A DNA stretch of 64,000 bases from Hoeflea_A sp039025395 (GCA_039025395.1 JBCCOK010000012.1:22892-86891); one strand, 5' to 3'. Positions 8,109 through 18,010 are shown, counted from the first letter of the stretch. Notes: generated by a model from the letters alone, not told the origin. Made by a program: numbers and translations.

Positions 8109-8146
8109 CGGCGCAATCTCTTTCAATTCGGCTGATCTGAAGGGTT

Positions 8147-9079
8147 TCAGTCGTTGATTGGCGGCAGGCTCGCTTCGATGCGGTCGCGAATAGCCTCATG
8201 CTGTGTGGGAATTCTCAAACTCTCGCCGAGATGGGCCGGGTCTTCATCGCGATCGAATCCCGGTTCATTCGTTGCAACCTCGAAAAGCACGCCGCCGGGA
8301 CTGCGAAAATAGATGGCCCAGAAATAATCGCGATCGATGACCGGCGTTACCTGATACCCGGTGTCGGACAGCGCCTTGCGCACTTCCAACTGCGCTGCCC
8401 GGTCTTCAACCGCGAAGGCGACATGATGAACCGACCCTGCTCCCTGCCGTGAAGCCTTGGCATCCGGCAGGATTTCCAGATCGACGAAGTCGGCACCATT
8501 GCCGTTTCTGGCGGCAAAACGGACCTGGTTGCGATGTTCTTCTGCTTTCTCGTAACCCATAAACTGAAGCAACTCCGATGTCGCGCCATCATCCATCAAA
8601 CGCATGCGCACACCGAGAAAACCTCTGATGGCAACATCGGCATCCGGACCTCCGGCATCCCAAACCGGCCTGGTGTCGTTGTCGCGCTCGACGAGTGCAA
8701 AGCCGTCACCATCAGGTCCCTGAAAGCTCAGCCGCTCAGACCCGAAGCTTTCGCCGCGCTTCAGGCCTTCGACACCATGTTCATGAAGCCTGTTTTCCCA
8801 GTAGCCCAACGAGCCGGTTGGAACAGAAAACTGGGTTTCGCCCACTTCACCGGCACCCGGGGTGCCTTTGACGATTCCCGGGAACGGGAAATAGGTCATT
8901 ACCGAACCAGGCGTACCCTGGGCATCGCCGTAGTAGAGATGGTAGACATCGGGGGCGTCGAAATTGACGGTCTTCTTGACCCGCCGCAATCCCAGCGTCT
9001 TTGTGAAGAAGTCATTGTTCTGCTGTGCATCGCCAGCAAGCGATGTCACATGGTGCAAGCCGCGAATCTGATCGATCAT
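8147..9079 (-). CDS. Ring-cleaving dioxygenase, VOC family (MhqO-like)
   Basis: A 310-residue protein of two vicinal-oxygen-chelate (glyoxalase fold) modules, about residues 5-130 and 150-280. Putative metal ligands are in RGLHHVTS (H9/H10), SVHHVAFAV (H218/H219) and LFEVATNEPGF (E267). The family includes Bacillus MhqO/MhqA, which cleave hydroquinone-type rings. ATG 9079 is chosen because it starts the conserved domain and is preceded by purine-rich GGGACAGAGACG. It is the first gene of a five-gene operon and is divergent from the LysR gene, with a 116 bp shared control region. Confidence 0.88.
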   Translation of the reverse strand: MIDQIRGLHHVTSLAGDAQQNNDFFTKTLGLRRVKKTVNFDAPDVYHLYYGDAQGTPGSVMTYFPFPGIVKGTPGAGEVGETQFSVPTGSLGYWENRLHEHGVEGLKRGESFGSERLSFQGPDGDGFALVERDNDTRPVWDAGGPDADVAIRGFLGVRMRLMDDGATSELLQFMGYEKAEEHRNQVRFAARNGNGADFVDLEILPDAKASRQGAGSVHHVAFAVEDRAAQLEVRKALSDTGYQVTPVIDRDYFWAIYFRSPGGVLFEVATNEPGFDRDEDPAHLGESLRIPTQHEAIRDRIEASLPPIND

Positions 9080-9129
9080 CGTCTCTGTCCCGGTTGTTTC
9101 CCGATCTGGTATGAAACACACATCTAGTG

Positions 9130-9175
9130 GTTGCTCTGGTAATGGGAATAGCAACAATCTTGAACAATTCGTTGC
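9130..9175. promoter_or_regulatory. Candidate LysR operator (alternating inverted repeats)
   Basis: In the 116 bp region between the divergent dioxygenase and lysR genes, GTTGCT (9130-9135), AGCAAC (9150-9155) and GTTGC (9171-9175) alternate with spacers of 14 and 15 bp. Successive arms are about two helical turns apart, as expected for LysR-type tetramers that bind neighbouring recognition and activation sites. Binding is inferred, not shown. Confidence 0.5.
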
Positions 9176-9195
9176 ATCAAGCGTAATAATGGCTG

Positions 9196-10104
9196 ATGGA
9201 TGAACTAAAAGCCGTTCGAACCTTTCTCGCCGTTGCCGAGTTGCAGAGCTTCGCGGCGGCCGCACGCCGTCTTTCAACCACGACCGCCTCGGTCAGCCGC
9301 GCCGTATCCGGGCTTGAAAAGCATCTGGACGTTCAGCTTTTCGTGCGCACCACCCGCCAGGTATCTCTGACCTCGGCAGGCGCAAGCTACGCGGCGCGTA
9401 TCGCCCCCGTGATTGAAGATTTTGACCAGGCGGCCCACGATATCCGGTCGCAGAGCGGTTCGGCTCTTGGCCGGATCCACGTCAGCGCGCCGATGTCGAT
9501 GGGCATGCGCGTGCTCCCGGATCTTCTGTCGGACTTCGGCGACGAGTTTCCCGGCATTGAAGTCTCCGTCACAATGACGGACGAGTTTGTCGACATTATC
9601 AAGGAAAACTATGACCTTGCGATCCGTATTTCCGGACCGCCCGACGACAAATCCACCATCTGGCGGAAGATCTGCCTTGTTGAGCGGATCCTGGTTGCCG
9701 CCTCAGGCTCGCGTTTTGCAAAAATCGATACGCCGAACGCCCTCACAGCATCCGCTTGTCTCGGCTATGACGCCAATGGTGGCGAAGAAATCTGGGAGCT
9801 GCGTTCCGCAACCGCTAAGCATAGCCTGACGGCCGGACGAACGTTCAGCACCAATAATGGCGATTTGCTTGCGAGGATGGTGGAAAACGGCAAGGGTATC
9901 GCGTTGTTGCCGCGCTTTATCGTCAAGGACGCGCTGGCGAAGAACCGGATCGTCCAAATCCTGCCGGAGTGGCGCCCGCCCGATATCTGGCTGACGCTCT
10001 ATTATCCGCCCTATGAGCGGCTTCCGGCCAAAGTCGCGGCTTTTTCAGACTTCTTCGAAAGGCATGTGACGGATATCAAGCCCCTGTCCACGTTTCTGGA
10101 CTGA
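9196..10104 (+). CDS. LysR-family transcriptional regulator of the divergent quinone-stress operon
   Basis: A 302-residue regulator. The winged helix-turn-helix occupies about residues 1-60 (FLAVAELQSFAAAARRLSTTTASVSRAVSGLE), followed by a linker helix and a substrate-binding-like effector domain (about 90-295). The RIHVSAPMSMG and ISGPPDDKSTIW segments place it in the subgroup with serine-type effector domains (DmlR/CrgA-like). It is transcribed away from the dioxygenase gene, the usual arrangement for a regulator that controls its divergent neighbour and itself. The effector, probably an aromatic or quinone, is not determinable. Confidence 0.9.
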   Translation: MDELKAVRTFLAVAELQSFAAAARRLSTTTASVSRAVSGLEKHLDVQLFVRTTRQVSLTSAGASYAARIAPVIEDFDQAAHDIRSQSGSALGRIHVSAPMSMGMRVLPDLLSDFGDEFPGIEVSVTMTDEFVDIIKENYDLAIRISGPPDDKSTIWRKICLVERILVAASGSRFAKIDTPNALTASACLGYDANGGEEIWELRSATAKHSLTAGRTFSTNNGDLLARMVENGKGIALLPRFIVKDALAKNRIVQILPEWRPPDIWLTLYYPPYERLPAKVAAFSDFFERHVTDIKPLSTFLD

Positions 10105-10126
10105 AGCCCGACGTGCTCTGATCCGA

Positions 10127-12808
10127 TCAATCTCCGCCGGGCTTATCCGAAAGCTCCAAAGCCGCCTGGGCTGCGGCCAGCCGGGCAATGGGTACGCGGA
10201 AAGGAGAGCAGGAGACATAATCGAGCCCGACCTGCTCGCAGAAACGGATGGAGTCCGGGTCACCGCCGTGTTCGCCGCAGATGCCGAGTTTGATTCCGGG
10301 CCGTGCCTGCCTTCCCTTTTGCGTTGCAATCTCCATGAGTTCGCCGACGCCATCGATATCGATGGAAACAAACGGGTCGCGCTCGATGATGCCTTTGCGC
10401 TGATAGACTGCCAGAAAATCCGCCGCATCGTCGCGCGAAATCCCGAAGGTCGTCTGCGTGAGGTCATTGGTTCCAAAGGAAAAGAACTCGGCCTCCTCGG
10501 CAATGCGATGCGCCCTGATTGCTGCTCTCGGAAGTTCGATCATGGTGCCGACGAGGTAGTCGATCGACTGCCCGGCTTCCTCCATGACCGCCTTGGCAAC
10601 CGCATCGACGCGGGCCTTGACGAAACGCAATTCTTCACGAAGTCCGACAAGCGGGACCATGATTTCCGGCACGACATGTTCGCCGGTGTTCCTGCCCGCC
10701 AGAATAGCGGCTTCAAAAATGGCGCGGGCCTGCATTTCGGCCACTTCAGGGTAGGAAATCGCCAGCCGGCAGCCCCGGTGCCCCAACATCGGATTGAACT
10801 CGAAAAGAGCATCGGTGCGCTGGCGCATATGATCGCCCGGCACGCTCATCGCAGCGGCCACTTCGGTAATTTCTTCGTCGGTCTTGGGAAGGAATTCGTG
10901 CAAAGGCGGATCCAGCAGGCGGATCGTAACCGGTGTGCCGCGCATAATCTCGAAAAGTTCGGCGAAGTCGGAACGCTGCATCGGCAGCAGCTTTTCCAAC
11001 GCAGCGCGGCGGCCTTCCTCGTTTTCCGCAAGGATCATCTCGCGCATCGCAACAATGCGGTCCCCTTCGAAAAACATATGCTCGGTTCGGCAGAGACCGA
11101 TGCCTTCAGCGCCAAAGGAGCGCGCCGCTCTGGCATCTGCGGGCGTTTCCGCATTGGTGCGGACCTTCATCCGCCGGGCTTCATCGGCCCATTCCATCAA
11201 TCGGCCGAAATCTCCGGACAGTTCGGGCTGCAACATCGGTACAGCACCGCGAAGCACCTGTCCGGTGGAGCCATCGACCGTGATCACGTCACCGCGCTTC
11301 AACGAACCGGCGACGGTCAGCAGGGTACCGGCGCGTATGTCGACGCGAAGACTGCCTGCGCCCGAGACACAAGGCGTGCCCATGCCGCGCGCCACCACTG
11401 CGGCGTGGCTGGTCATGCCGCCCTTGGTCGTCAGGATTCCTTCTGCGGCATGCATGCCGTGGATGTCCTCTGGGCTGGTTTCGACACGCACCAGAATGAC
11501 CTTGTGTCCGGCCTCGGCCATTTCGACCGCCTCATCGGCAGAAAAGACGATCTCGCCGGTTGCAGCGCCCGGAGAGGCCGGCAAACCGCTGCCAATAACG
11601 TCGCGCGCGGCACGCGGATCAATCGTCGGATGCAACAACTGATCAAGCGACGTTGGGTTGATGCGGCGGATCGCTTCCTGCCTGGTGATCATTCCCGCTT
11701 CAGCGAAATCCACCGCAATCCTCAGCGCAGCCTTTGCCGTGCGCTTGCCGGTCCGGGTCTGCAGCATCCACAGCTTGCCGCGCTCGATGGTGAATTCCAT
11801 GTCCTGCATTTCGCGATAATGCGCTTCAAGCTGCGCACATATGTCTTTGAATTCGCTGAATGCTTTCGGCATCAGCTTTTCAAGTGAAGGCCGGTCGGAG
11901 GCGGCCTCGAGGCGCGCTTCTTCGGTAATGCTCTGCGGTGTCCTGATACCGGCGACAACATCCTCACCCTGTGCATTGACGAGAAACTCTCCGTAGAGCT
12001 TGTTTTCGCCGGTCGACGGGTTGCGGGTGAATGCAACGCCCGTTGCGGACGTATCACCGAGATTGCCGAACACCATGGCCTGCACATTCACCGCCGTGCC
12101 CCACTCGGCCGGTATGTCGTGCAGTTGCCGGTACGTGACGGCGCGCGCATTCATCCAACTCGAAAACACCGCTCCGATGGCGCCCCAAAGCTGTTTTTCA
12201 GGTTCCTGCGGGAACGGCTCGTCAAGCTCTGCGATGACCGTCTGCTTGTAGCGCGCAATCACGGCTTTCCACTCATCGGCCGACAGGTCGGTGTCGAGTT
12301 CATGACCGAAACGGGCCTTCTCATCATCGAGGATTTCCTCGAACACACCATGGTCGATACCCATGACAACGTCGGCATACATCTGGATGAAGCGCCGGTA
12401 GCTGTCATAGGCGAACCGTTCGTCGTTGGCATCGCGTGCCATGGCAACAACGGATTCGTCGTTAAGCCCCAGATTGAGAACGGTATCCATCATTCCGGGC
12501 ATCGACGTGCGCGCACCGGACCGCACCGACAACAACAGGGGCCGGTCAATATCGCCGAACATGCGGCCGGTCAGCTTTCCAATCTTCGCGATTGCAGCAT
12601 TGACCTGTTGTTTGAGTTCTTCCGGGTAGCCGCGGCCATTGTTGAAATACCAGCTGCAAACCGCGGTGGTAATCGTCATTCCAGGCGGGACGGGCAATCC
12701 AAGATTGCACATTTCAGCCAGGTTGGCGCCCTTTCCGCCGAGCAGATCGCGATCCGCCGCGCCGGCTTCGGCACTCCCGTCGCCAAATGTGTAGACCCAC
12801 TTGGTCAT
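10127..12808 (-). CDS. ppdK: Pyruvate, phosphate dikinase
   Basis: An 893-residue cytoplasmic enzyme that interconverts pyruvate + ATP + Pi with PEP + AMP + PPi. The N-terminal ATP-grasp part contains LLGGKGANLAEM (about 22-33) and RSGARTSMPGMMDTVLNLG (about 96-114). The phosphohistidine is H468 in TKGGMTSHAAVVARG. The C-terminal PEP-binding barrel contains GIGLCRTEHMFF, GHRGCRLAI and FSFGTNDLTQTTFGISRDD, with the C-terminal CGEHGGDP signature. Start ATG 12808 follows GGAGAGGGAAG; an upstream extension of the frame is not conserved. It ends 22 bp from the convergent lysR stop. In rhizobia the enzyme acts mainly in gluconeogenic or anaplerotic balance. Confidence 0.97.
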   Translation of the reverse strand: MTKWVYTFGDGSAEAGAADRDLLGGKGANLAEMCNLGLPVPPGMTITTAVCSWYFNNGRGYPEELKQQVNAAIAKIGKLTGRMFGDIDRPLLLSVRSGARTSMPGMMDTVLNLGLNDESVVAMARDANDERFAYDSYRRFIQMYADVVMGIDHGVFEEILDDEKARFGHELDTDLSADEWKAVIARYKQTVIAELDEPFPQEPEKQLWGAIGAVFSSWMNARAVTYRQLHDIPAEWGTAVNVQAMVFGNLGDTSATGVAFTRNPSTGENKLYGEFLVNAQGEDVVAGIRTPQSITEEARLEAASDRPSLEKLMPKAFSEFKDICAQLEAHYREMQDMEFTIERGKLWMLQTRTGKRTAKAALRIAVDFAEAGMITRQEAIRRINPTSLDQLLHPTIDPRAARDVIGSGLPASPGAATGEIVFSADEAVEMAEAGHKVILVRVETSPEDIHGMHAAEGILTTKGGMTSHAAVVARGMGTPCVSGAGSLRVDIRAGTLLTVAGSLKRGDVITVDGSTGQVLRGAVPMLQPELSGDFGRLMEWADEARRMKVRTNAETPADARAARSFGAEGIGLCRTEHMFFEGDRIVAMREMILAENEEGRRAALEKLLPMQRSDFAELFEIMRGTPVTIRLLDPPLHEFLPKTDEEITEVAAAMSVPGDHMRQRTDALFEFNPMLGHRGCRLAISYPEVAEMQARAIFEAAILAGRNTGEHVVPEIMVPLVGLREELRFVKARVDAVAKAVMEEAGQSIDYLVGTMIELPRAAIRAHRIAEEAEFFSFGTNDLTQTTFGISRDDAADFLAVYQRKGIIERDPFVSIDIDGVGELMEIATQKGRQARPGIKLGICGEHGGDPDSIRFCEQVGLDYVSCSPFRVPIARLAAAQAALELSDKPGGD

Positions 12809-12973
12809 CTTCCCTCTCCGTTCGGGCCAAGGCGCTCCATCTGAGCCCGCACTATCGAAACGCATAGACGTCCGGGATCACATATCCGATCAACATATGG
12901 CAAGACCATAGGACAATCGCATTACGCAGTATTTTATCGATTAGATCTGGCTGCGCTGGCAGAACTTGCGGCG

Positions 12974-15900
12974 CTATCCGGCGTCGCGCAGCTGTTCTGC
13001 CGTTTCGAGGTCGACCGATACCAACTGCGAGACGCCCTGCTCTGCCATGGTGACACCAAAGAGCCGGTTCATCCGCGCCATGGTAATGGGATTGTGGGTG
13101 ATCAGGATGAAGCGCGTGTCGGTCGATACGGCCATTTCGTCCATCAGATTGCAAAACCGCTCCACGTTGTGATCGTCCAGCGGAGCATCGACTTCGTCGA
13201 GCACGCATATTGGCGCGGGATTCGTCAGGAACACAGCAAAAATCAGTGCAAGGGCTGTGAGCGCCTGCTCGCCGCCCGATAGCAAGGTCATGGTTTGCGG
13301 TCTTTTTCCCGGAGGCCGTGCCATTATCTCAAGTCCGGCATCGAGCGGATCGTCCGACTCGACCAGTTGCAACTCCGCCCTGCCGCCGCCGAAGAGATGT
13401 GTAAAGAGGCGTTCAAACTGCGCGTTGACGACGTCAAACGCCGTTAGCAGCCGCTCGCGGCCTTCCTTGTTGAGGTTCTGGATGGCGTGGCGAAGTTTTC
13501 CGATCGCTTCGATGACATCGTCCCTTTCGACGACAATCGTCTCAAGACGCTCGACCAGATCCTTCTGTTCCTCTTCCGCCCGCAAATTCACGGCGCCAAG
13601 CCTCTCACGCTCGATTTTCAGCTTTTCAAGCCTGTTTTCCACCTGTTCGGGATCGGGCAGCTCGTCGGCGGGTGCAAGGCCGCTCTGGCCGATTGCCTCA
13701 TGTGGTTGACAGTTGAGGGCCTCGCGTATCCGCGCTTCAGCCTGCGCGCGACGTTCCTTGGCCGCGTGAAGCCGTTCCTCGGCGCGACCGCGCTGTTCGC
13801 GGCTTTGAGACAGGACTTCTAGCGCCTTGGCAGCCAACCGGTCGGCTTCGCGCTGACTCTCCTCCGCTGAAACCAGAATATCTGCCGCTTCCCCGCGTTG
13901 CCCTTCGGCAAGAGAGAGCTCATCCATCAGACTGCGGCGGCGCTCGGCGATTTGTTCCGGCGCATCGGCAATGTCCGCCGCCTCTTGCGTCGTCTCAGTG
14001 AGCCGCTGTTTGAGTTTGGAGATGTGCTCTTCCGCACTGCTTGCCCGGGCAATCCAACTCTCCCGTTCGGATGATATGGCTTCGAGGCGGTGCTGACGGG
14101 TATCGTTGTCGCGCTTCAAACCCTCAAATTCAGCGCGCGCTTCCGCCAGGCGCCCGCGGTCATCCGCGACCTTTTCTCCTTGCTGCTGGAGCCGCCCATC
14201 CAATTCTGCGAGATCAGGCGCCTCCGCCAACGCCGCCTCGGCAGCCTGCTGCTGAGCCAGCGTATCGTCGCGCTGAGACGTAAGCTGTTTTTCGGATTCG
14301 GTGAGAACGGCGCGGCGGCGGGCAATTTCGCCAGTTGCGGCTTCAGCGGCTGAATAATCCTGCCGGGCTGCGTCAAGCGTGTTTTGACCCACGCGAAACG
14401 AATCGCGCAACGCGCGCAGTCTTTCCTGTTGCGTTTCGACCTTTTCCTCCGCTGCTTTCAGCCGGTCTTCGGCCTCTTGCAGCCGCTTTGCTGCTTTGGT
14501 GGTTTCCTGGTCGAGCTCGAGGAGCCTGTTCTTCTGGGCCAGCCGCTGTGCGGCGGCAGTCGGCGCATCGGCCCTGGCGGTAAATCCATCCCAGCGCCAG
14601 AGCGCGCCGTCGCGGCTGACAAGGCGCTGCCCGGTGCGCAGTTGCGCGCGGACCGCCTCGCCCTCCGCCTGCGTTGCAACAACGCCAACCTGCGAAAGCC
14701 GCCGCTTCAGCGCTTCGGGCGCAGAAACGTGAGCGGTCAGCGGCGATACACCCGCTGGCAGCGCCGGATCGTCGGCACCTCCCTCCACAACCCGCCAGTG
14801 GGCAGGGGCGTCCATGTTGTCGGGTTGATCGAGATCATCGCCGAGCGCTGCCCCAAGTGCCTTTTCGTAACCTCGATCGACCTGCATGCGATCGACAACG
14901 GGCGGGAACCCATCGTCCCCGACAACGCGATTCAGCACATTTGAAAGCGTGCGCGCTTCCGTTTCGATCCGGTTGAGACCAGCCCGCGCCTCGTCCACCG
15001 GCTGCCGCAGCGCGGCTTCCTCGCGCCTTTCCTGTTCGATTCCATCCTCGGCTTCCATGCGCTTGGCATCCAGATCGCTTACGGCGCGCTGGGCCTCATC
15101 GACAGCCGACTTCTTCTCAATTGGATCGGGCAATGTCGCGATCCTGTCGGTGACGCCGACAAGTTCGGCTTCGATGTCCTGCAATTGCCGTTTGAGCTTC
15201 GTTCGACGTGCGATACAATCATTCACGGTGCGTTCGCGCTGGCCGCGCGCTGCAGCGGCTTCCGCGCGCGCCGCTGTCAGCGCATTCAGTGCCGTTTCGC
15301 TCTCTGCCAATCGGGATTCGGCGTTTTTGAAGTCTTCTTCCGCTTCTGCTGATTTGATTGCCGAATCAGCCAAAGCTTGCTTGAGCCGCTCTTCCTCCGA
15401 ATCAAGACGATCGAGAATGCCGGCATTGTCGGCAATCATGCGTTCCTCGCGGTCGATATCTTCACGCAATTGCGTTAGACGCCTTTCGATTTCAGCTTTC
15501 TTGGCGGCAGCTCGTTCGGCTTCTTCCTCGATCTGGCCTCTGGCAATTTGCAGGCGTTGCAGGACCGCAGCCGCCTTTGCCTCAAGTTCCCGCAATGCCG
15601 GCAGCTTCTCGGCAACAATAGCCTGCTGTTTTGCCGCCTCCATTTGCTCCTGCGCGCGTTCAGCTACCTGGCTTGTTGCAGTTGACAAGGTGGATTCCGC
15701 TTCCGCTTCGCCGTCCTTCGCCTCGGTCCACCGAATATGCAAAAGCGTTGCCTCGGCCTCGCGGATCTCAGCGGAGAGCATCTTGAAGCGGTTCGCCTGG
15801 CGGGACTGACGTCTCAGGCTTTCAATCTGACTGCTCAGTTCGGCCGTTACATCATCAAGCCGTTCGAGATTGGTTTCTGCAGCTCGCAACCGCAATTCCG

Positions 15901-16438
15901 CTTCATGGCGGCGAGAATGAAGGCCGGATATGCCGGCGGCCTCCTCAAGCAACTGGCGGCGCGCCTGCGGCTTGGCTTGTATCAGTTCGCCGATCCGGCC
16001 CTGCCCAACCATTGAAGGCGATCGCGCACCGGTCGAGGCATCGGCAAAGAGCAACTGTACGTCCTTGGCGCGGACATCCTTGCCATTGATGCGATAGACT
16101 GAGCCGGATTCTCTCTCGATGCGCCTTGAAATCTGAACCTCATCGCTGTCGTTGAAGGCGGAGGGTGCAGTTCGGTCCTGATTGTCGAGAAAGAGGCCGA
16201 CCTCGGCGGTGTTGCGCGCCGGCCTGTTGCCGGAACCGGAAAAGATAACGTCATCCATTCCGGATGCGCGCATGTTCTTGTAGGAATTTTCCCCCATGAC
16301 CCAACGCATGGCTTCAACCAGGTTGGATTTACCGCAGCCATTCGGTCCGACTACGCCGGTCAGCCCGTCTTCTATGAAGAACTCGGTGGGTTCGATGAAA
16401 GATTTAAAGCCGAGCAGGCGTAGTTTCGTAAACCTCAA
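12974..16438 (-). CDS. smc: Chromosome segregation ATPase SMC
   Basis: A 1154-residue SMC protein, a normal length for the family. Walker A GPNGCGKSN is at 31-39 (with FKSF at 11-14). Two long Glu/Ala/Arg/Gln-rich coiled coils flank a hinge at roughly residues 500-640. The C-terminal head has LSGGEQALTALAL followed by Walker B VLDEVDAPLDDHNVERF. It dimerises at the hinge and works with ScpA/ScpB (not in this window) to organise the chromosome. The DsbA-like gene lies 96 bp upstream on the same strand. Confidence 0.97.
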   Translation of the reverse strand: MRFTKLRLLGFKSFIEPTEFFIEDGLTGVVGPNGCGKSNLVEAMRWVMGENSYKNMRASGMDDVIFSGSGNRPARNTAEVGLFLDNQDRTAPSAFNDSDEVQISRRIERESGSVYRINGKDVRAKDVQLLFADASTGARSPSMVGQGRIGELIQAKPQARRQLLEEAAGISGLHSRRHEAELRLRAAETNLERLDDVTAELSSQIESLRRQSRQANRFKMLSAEIREAEATLLHIRWTEAKDGEAEAESTLSTATSQVAERAQEQMEAAKQQAIVAEKLPALRELEAKAAAVLQRLQIARGQIEEEAERAAAKKAEIERRLTQLREDIDREERMIADNAGILDRLDSEEERLKQALADSAIKSAEAEEDFKNAESRLAESETALNALTAARAEAAAARGQRERTVNDCIARRTKLKRQLQDIEAELVGVTDRIATLPDPIEKKSAVDEAQRAVSDLDAKRMEAEDGIEQERREEAALRQPVDEARAGLNRIETEARTLSNVLNRVVGDDGFPPVVDRMQVDRGYEKALGAALGDDLDQPDNMDAPAHWRVVEGGADDPALPAGVSPLTAHVSAPEALKRRLSQVGVVATQAEGEAVRAQLRTGQRLVSRDGALWRWDGFTARADAPTAAAQRLAQKNRLLELDQETTKAAKRLQEAEDRLKAAEEKVETQQERLRALRDSFRVGQNTLDAARQDYSAAEAATGEIARRRAVLTESEKQLTSQRDDTLAQQQAAEAALAEAPDLAELDGRLQQQGEKVADDRGRLAEARAEFEGLKRDNDTRQHRLEAISSERESWIARASSAEEHISKLKQRLTETTQEAADIADAPEQIAERRRSLMDELSLAEGQRGEAADILVSAEESQREADRLAAKALEVLSQSREQRGRAEERLHAAKERRAQAEARIREALNCQPHEAIGQSGLAPADELPDPEQVENRLEKLKIERERLGAVNLRAEEEQKDLVERLETIVVERDDVIEAIGKLRHAIQNLNKEGRERLLTAFDVVNAQFERLFTHLFGGGRAELQLVESDDPLDAGLEIMARPPGKRPQTMTLLSGGEQALTALALIFAVFLTNPAPICVLDEVDAPLDDHNVERFCNLMDEMAVSTDTRFILITHNPITMARMNRLFGVTMAEQGVSQLVSVDLETAEQLRDAG

Positions 16439-16534
16439 GGGCGCCCACCTCGTTCTTCATGGGTGCCGTCGATGTTTGCCTGAACGGTGGTCGAGATGCA
16501 GCGCGTCCCGACCACTGATGTCAAAGGATAGGGA

Positions 16535-17266
16535 TCAAAGCAGGCTATCGATAAGTGCCGACATCGTATCAACCGACATATTCCCCGGATAGCGCTTCCC
16601 GTTAATCAGGAATGTGGGCGTCGAATTGACACCAAACTCTTCCGCCGCCTTCGTCCTGATGGTGTTCACATCGTCCACAAGCTGCTGATTCGTCAAGCAT
16701 GCATTGAATGACTCTTGTGTAAACCCGGCAAGTTTGGAGATGTTGAAAAGTGCACCGGCGGCATCTTCTGCACGGGCCCAATTGGCCTGCTGCTGCATCA
16801 GCACGTCGATCATCGGGAAAAACTTGTCCTCTGGTGCGCAGCGCGCCAGCATACTGGCCGCGGTTGCACGCGGGTCGAACGGGAATTCACGGACAATGAA
16901 CTGCACTTTCCCGGTGTCGACATAGTCTGTCACGATCTGTTTGAACGTGCCATTGTGGAAATTGGCGCAATGGGGACATGTCATCGACATGTATTCGACA
17001 ATCTTCACGGGCGCATCCGGGTCGCCAAGGTACATTTCCTTTAGCGGGCCGGGCTTCAACACTTCGTCCATGTCAACGTCGCCGGCAGCAGTCGGAAGAT
17101 CAACCGATGAAGTGATCACGGGATCAATGCCAGTGCTGCCCGTCGAAGCATCGGAAAGCGTCGTATCGCTTCCGCTGTCGCTACATGCGGCCACGACAAA
17201 GGCAAGCGCCAGCACGGCGGCAAGCTTCGGAAAGGTGCTGGTAAGAGCAGAGATGGAAATCGGCAT
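16535..17266 (-). CDS. DsbA-family thiol:disulfide oxidoreductase, predicted lipoprotein
   Basis: A 243-residue exported thioredoxin-fold protein. The N-terminus has a hydrophobic signal ending in a lipobox-like VAAC with Cys28, so it may be lipid-anchored; a Ser/Thr/Asp-rich linker (about 29-65) follows. The active site CPHC is at 97-100 in EYMSMTCPHCANFH, and the cis-Pro loop is STPTFLING. The closest known group is the alphaproteobacterial DsbA-like (thioredoxin_4) family, which oxidises or repairs envelope thiols. It is placed between dciA and smc, the usual order in Rhizobiales. The lipobox is read by eye and a soluble form is possible. Confidence 0.88.
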   Translation of the reverse strand: MPISISALTSTFPKLAAVLALAFVVAACSDSGSDTTLSDASTGSTGIDPVITSSVDLPTAAGDVDMDEVLKPGPLKEMYLGDPDAPVKIVEYMSMTCPHCANFHNGTFKQIVTDYVDTGKVQFIVREFPFDPRATAASMLARCAPEDKFFPMIDVLMQQQANWARAEDAAGALFNISKLAGFTQESFNACLTNQQLVDDVNTIRTKAAEEFGVNSTPTFLINGKRYPGNMSVDTMSALIDSLL

Positions 17267-17417
17267 GGGATAGACCTCTCGCTAAGGTTTTGCGCCTTTG
17301 CTGTCGCGCCACTTGATCCTTTCGCCCCGGCCCGTCTCCGGGAGGAGCCTTTATGGATGAATATCTTCCCAAATGCGGCAGGACAACCGTTTTGCGGTTT
17401 TGCGGTTCACAACCGCG

Positions 17418-17912
17418 TTATCCTTTTTGGCGCGATTGTGCCATCACACAGCGGCCCAACCGGGCCAACGCATTGCGCAGTTTCTCGCTTTCAATGCCGG
17501 CAACAAGTCCGGCCAGCTGTTCTGCCTGTTCGGCTGAAATATGACGCGGATTTTCAGGTGCCGCCGCTCTTGCGGATACGGGCTTCTGAACAATTTTGAT
17601 ACGGCCGACCGCGGGAAACCCGAAGACGCTGTTGAGCCGCTGAATCAACTGATCCTGCGAGTGCACCAGAAACAGCGCGCGCGCGCCTTCGCATGCGATG
17701 GTGAGCATGCCCGGTTCAAATGGACCGTCCTCACTCGCCCTTCGCGGCCATTTGATTTTCTCAGGCCGGGTACAGTCGGCGAATTCCGCGCCCGCGATTT
17801 CGTCCCACATCGAAAGCAGCATCGTGTTGATCCCGGCACGTTTGGCCAAAATGGGATCGATGACACCATTGGCGACTTCGCTTATCTGCATAACACCCTT
17901 GCGACCGGCCAT
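17418..17912 (-). CDS. DUF721 protein (DciA-like helicase loader candidate)
   Basis: A 164-residue protein of the DUF721 family. The conserved N-terminal part is about residues 10-110, with LLSMWDEIAGAEFADCTRPEKIKW and LTIACEGARALFLVHSQDQLIQRLN, followed by a variable, Ala-rich tail. DUF721 includes DciA, which loads the replicative helicase DnaB in bacteria lacking DnaC. The gene is divergent from mutY with 98 bp between them. The alphaproteobacterial proteins are diverged from characterised DciA, so the function is inferred at family level. Confidence 0.8.
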   Translation of the reverse strand: MAGRKGVMQISEVANGVIDPILAKRAGINTMLLSMWDEIAGAEFADCTRPEKIKWPRRASEDGPFEPGMLTIACEGARALFLVHSQDQLIQRLNSVFGFPAVGRIKIVQKPVSARAAAPENPRHISAEQAEQLAGLVAGIESEKLRNALARLGRCVMAQSRQKG

Positions 17913-18010
17913 AACTGTGAAAACGCTCCCCTTCTATGTGCCGAGACATTGCCTCTCCTAGCTAGAACATTACAACTCCATCCAACAGGCTGCAATTCAC
18001 TTGGGATGTC

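Noticed and set aside
10268..11887. A 539-codon open frame on the plus strand opposite ppdK
   Set aside because: It is antisense to a fully conserved pyruvate phosphate dikinase; its translation shows no domain and the openness follows from GC-rich codon bias.
14886..15809. A 307-codon Ser/Arg-rich frame opposite smc
   Set aside because: It is antisense to the coiled-coil part of SMC; the low-complexity Ser/Arg content is the expected shadow of Glu/Ala-rich codons.
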